Positions 61,729 to 64,000 of a stretch of DNA of 64,000 bases are shown piece after piece. Positions within the stretch are counted from its first letter, which is position 1. The number at the start of each line of letters is the position of its first letter. The notes beneath the pieces were generated by a model. It searched no databases. It saw nothing but the letters and a program-made list of their open reading frames with translations, and was not told the DNA's origin. The DNA is from Kineococcus sp. TRM81007. Its GTDB lineage: Bacteria; Actinomycetota; Actinomycetes; Actinomycetales; Kineococcaceae. Location of the stretch: contig NZ_JALBVB010000056.1 of the NCBI RefSeq assembly GCF_022669155.1, forward strand, positions 469,137-533,136, written 5' to 3'. A program made the translations under genes and the position numbers.

Positions 61729-63513
61729 ATGTGCGGCTTGTGCGGTGAGATCACGTTCGACGGTCGGCCTGCGGACATCGGGGCGGTCCAGCGGATGTCG
61801 CAGCCGCTGGCGCCCCGCGGACCGGACGGCGAGGGCTACTGGGCGCAGGGCCGGGTGGCCTTCGGGCACCGGCGGCTGTCCGTCATCGACCTGTCGGTGT
61901 GCGGCTCGCAGCCCATGGTGGACCCCGACCTCGGCCTGCACGCGGTCTTCAACGGCTGCATCTACAACTACAGGGAGCTGCGCGAGGAGCTGATCGGTCA
62001 CGGGTACCGGTTCAGCTCGACCTCCGACACCGAGGTCATCCTCAAGGGGTACCACCGGTGGGGCACCGACGTGGTGGACCACCTCAAGGGCATGTTCGCC
62101 GTCGTCCTGCACGAGCGGGACTCCGGCCGCGTGGTCCTCATGCGCGACCGCCTCGGCATCAAGCCGCTCTACCTGGCCGAGACGCCGGGGCGGCTGCGCT
62201 TCGCCTCCTCGCTGCCGGCGCTGCTGGCCGCCGGGGACGTGGACACCACCATCGACCCCGTCGCGCTGCACCACTACCTCTCCTGGCACGCCGTGGTGCC
62301 CGCTCCGCTGACGATCCTCAAGGGCGTGCGCAAGCTGCCCCCCGCGACCGTCCGCGTGATCGAGGCCGACGGCACCAGCCGCGAACACCGCTACTGGAAC
62401 GCCCAGCACGTGCGCCGCGAGCAGTTCGCCGGCTTCTCCGGCGAGGACTGGGAGGACGCCGTCCTGGACTCCCTGCGCGCCGCGGTGCGCAGGCGCACCG
62501 TCGCCGACGTGCCCGTGGGGGTGCTGCTCTCCGGCGGCCTGGACTCCAGCCTCATCACCGGCCTGCTGGCCGAGGCGGGGCAGACCGACCTGGCGACCTA
62601 CTCCATCGGCTTCGAGTCCGTCGGCGGCCGCGAGGGCGACGAGTTCGCCTACTCCGACGTCATCGCCGAGCGCTACGCGACGAACCACCACCGCATCCGC
62701 GTCACCGGCGACGAGCTCGTCGGGGCCCTGGGCCACGCCGTGGGCGCCATGCACGAGCCGATGGTCAGCCACGACGTCGTCGCCTTCGACCTGCTCTCCC
62801 AGCAGGTGTCGCAGTCCATCCGCGTCGTGCAGTCCGGGCAGGGCGCCGACGAGGTGTTCGGCGGCTACCACTGGTACCCGCCGCTGGCGGGCCTGAGCCC
62901 CGAGCAGGGCGTCGACGCCTACGCGAAGGCGTTCTTCGACCGCGACCACGCCGGCATGGCGCAGGTCCTGCAGCCGCAGTGGCTGACCGGCTCGGACGTC
63001 TCCCGCGAGTTCGTGCGCCGGCACTTCACCGCCCCCGGCGCCGACACCGCCGTGGACGCCGCGCTGCGCCTGGACACCGAGGTCATGCTCGTCGACGACC
63101 CCGTCAAGCGCGTCGACAACACGACCATGGCCTGGGGCCTGGAGGCCCGCGTGCCGTTCCTCGACCACGAGCTGGTCGAGCTGGCCGCGGCGATCCCGCC
63201 GGAGCTGCACCTGTCCGACGACGGCAAGGGCGTCCTCAAGCGCGTGGGCCGCAAGGTCATCCCGCGCGAGGTCATCGACCGGCCCAAGGGCTACTTCCCC
63301 GTGCCGGCGATCACCCACCTGCAGGGCAAGGTCCTCGGCCTGGTCAAGGACGCCCTGACCAGCGAGGCCGCCCGCCGCCGCGGGCTGTTCCGCCCCGAGT
63401 ACGTCTCCGAGCTCGTGCGCGACCCCAACGCCGAGCTCACCCCGCTGCGCGGCAACAAGCTGTGGCAACTGGGCCTGCTGGAGCTGTGGCTGCAGCAGCA
63501 CGGGATCGACTGA
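61729..63513 (+). CDS. asnO: asparagine-synthase-like amidotransferase, probable NAGGN amidotransferase
   Basis: A 594-residue protein: an N-terminal class II glutaminase with Cys2 as nucleophile (MCGLCGEITFDGR; RGPDGEGYW; FNGCIYNYRELREEL) and a C-terminal ATP-pyrophosphatase domain (VGVLLSGGLDSSLITGLLAEAG, VVQSGQGADEVFGGYHWYP, EARVPFLDHELVELAA). Read alone this is asparagine synthase; the next gene, an ATP-grasp/GNAT ligase of the N-acetylglutaminylglutamine type, makes the osmolyte amidotransferase (AsnO) the better call. Substrate assignment is from context. The ATG at 61729 follows directly on the Cys2 requirement. Confidence 0.9.
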   Translation: MCGLCGEITFDGRPADIGAVQRMSQPLAPRGPDGEGYWAQGRVAFGHRRLSVIDLSVCGSQPMVDPDLGLHAVFNGCIYNYRELREELIGHGYRFSSTSDTEVILKGYHRWGTDVVDHLKGMFAVVLHERDSGRVVLMRDRLGIKPLYLAETPGRLRFASSLPALLAAGDVDTTIDPVALHHYLSWHAVVPAPLTILKGVRKLPPATVRVIEADGTSREHRYWNAQHVRREQFAGFSGEDWEDAVLDSLRAAVRRRTVADVPVGVLLSGGLDSSLITGLLAEAGQTDLATYSIGFESVGGREGDEFAYSDVIAERYATNHHRIRVTGDELVGALGHAVGAMHEPMVSHDVVAFDLLSQQVSQSIRVVQSGQGADEVFGGYHWYPPLAGLSPEQGVDAYAKAFFDRDHAGMAQVLQPQWLTGSDVSREFVRRHFTAPGADTAVDAALRLDTEVMLVDDPVKRVDNTTMAWGLEARVPFLDHELVELAAAIPPELHLSDDGKGVLKRVGRKVIPREVIDRPKGYFPVPAITHLQGKVLGLVKDALTSEAARRRGLFRPEYVSELVRDPNAELTPLRGNKLWQLGLLELWLQQHGID

Positions 63514-63530
63514 ACCGCCGGGGGAGGACG

Positions 63531-64000
63531 ATGAGCACCGTGGGAACCCGTCGCCGGGCGAACGTGGCCGGGCTGCGGCACCGCGGCCAGGATGCGCACA
63601 CCATCTCCAGCCGCAACTGGCAGCGGCCGCCGAGCCACCTCACGCGCGACATGGCCAGCGACGTCGTGCTCGACATGGGCTGGGGCCGGCTGGTGTTCGG
63701 GCACACGTTCACCGACCAGCGCGACGTCGTCGACGCCCTGCGCGCCGAGGAGTCCGGCGAGCGCGACATCGCCATGTACGTGCCCGAACCGCAGGTGCTC
63801 GTGGGGCTCGCGCCGCACGAGCTGTTCATGGACCCGTCCATCACGTTCCGCCTGCCGCTGGCGCGCTACCGACCCCCGCGCGACCGCAACCCCGACGTGT
63901 TCGTGCGGATGGTGCGCGACCGCTCCGAGCTGGAGCACGTCAACCGCCTGTACGCGGCGAACGGGATGGTGACCTCCGACCCGGACGTCATGTGGGCGAA
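63531..64000 (+). CDS. ngg: N-acetylglutaminylglutamine synthetase, N-terminal part (runs off the window)
   Basis: The first 156 residues of an open frame with no stop before the window edge. It starts STVGTRRRANVAGLRHRG and includes SSRNWQRPPSHLTRDMASDVVLDMGWGRLVFGHTF and ERDIAMYVPEPQVLVGLAPHELFMDPSITFRL, which match the N-terminal region of the GNAT/ATP-grasp proteins that make N-acetylglutaminylglutamine. GGGGGAGG lies 3-4 nt before the ATG. It is 17 bp after asnO, so the two form an operon for an osmoprotectant dipeptide amide. The GNAT and ATP-grasp domains lie beyond the window. Confidence 0.82.
   Translation, partial: MSTVGTRRRANVAGLRHRGQDAHTISSRNWQRPPSHLTRDMASDVVLDMGWGRLVFGHTFTDQRDVVDALRAEESGERDIAMYVPEPQVLVGLAPHELFMDPSITFRLPLARYRPPRDRNPDVFVRMVRDRSELEHVNRLYAANGMVTSDPDVMWA

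Noticed and set aside
61729-63513. Plain housekeeping asparagine synthase
   Set aside because: Possible by sequence, but the adjacent ligase of the acetylglutaminylglutamine type makes the osmolyte amidotransferase more likely.

Overview
This is about 64 kb of very GC-rich chromosome from a high-GC actinobacterium. GTG starts dominate, genes are packed tightly and often overlap by four bases (GTGA), and the gene order is the classical actinobacterial series rne-rplU-rpmA-obg-proB-proA-nadD-rsfS-leuS-comEA-comEC-holA-rpsT-lepA-hemW-hrcA-dnaJ. A Kineosporiales (Kineococcus-like) source is my guess from gene content; it is not proven. I saw no insertion sequence, phage, CRISPR array or plasmid feature.

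Layout. (1) 1-11 kb: a sugar MFS transporter, ndk, a VOC protein, a gluconate permease divergent from an SDR dehydrogenase, acs, and a methyltransferase sitting directly behind a SAM-I (S-box) riboswitch. (2) 8.4-19.3 kb: an alpha-galactoside (raffinose/melibiose type) locus with two clan GH-D/GH36 enzymes, a GH4 enzyme, ROK and AraC regulators, and an ABC importer (two permeases plus a lipoprotein) that lacks its ATPase. (3) 19.3-31.3 kb: RNase E/G with a disordered N-terminal arm holding ten perfect 12-bp repeats, L21, L27, Obg, proline synthesis, a GT2 glycosyltransferase, NadD, RsfS, a histidine phosphatase and tRNA-Ala(GGC). (4) 31.4-44.6 kb: an LLM oxidoreductase, an AroE-like enzyme, a degenerate GGDEF membrane protein, leuS behind a Leu-codon leader peptide and terminator, a GH3 beta-glucosidase with a TetR regulator, ComEA, ComEC and HolA. 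(5) 44.7-61.2 kb: S20, small membrane proteins, an HTH/Clp-N pair, a cation antiporter, LepA, a hydrolase, a Pth2-like protein, HemW, DUF3097, HrcA with CIRCE, DnaJ, and a SigE-type ECF sigma factor with a membrane partner. (6) 61.3-64 kb: a HIT protein, then an asparagine-synthase-like amidotransferase and the start of a GNAT/ATP-grasp ligase, which together look like the N-acetylglutaminylglutamine amide (NAGGN) osmolyte pathway; the ligase runs off the window.

Regulation readable from sequence: about seventeen genes have a TAGNNT- or CAGGNT-type -10 hexamer placed 6-7 nt before the start codon with no Shine-Dalgarno, the geometry of leaderless transcription. This settles many start choices here, including starts downstream of the first possible codon. 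The most notable sites are the S-box before a methyltransferase, the leuS attenuator, the CIRCE operator whose right arm is duplicated, and a perfect inverted repeat centred on the -10 box of a DUF4328 gene. I found no clear case for a wholly new multi-gene system; the novelty is mainly regulatory and in protein tails.
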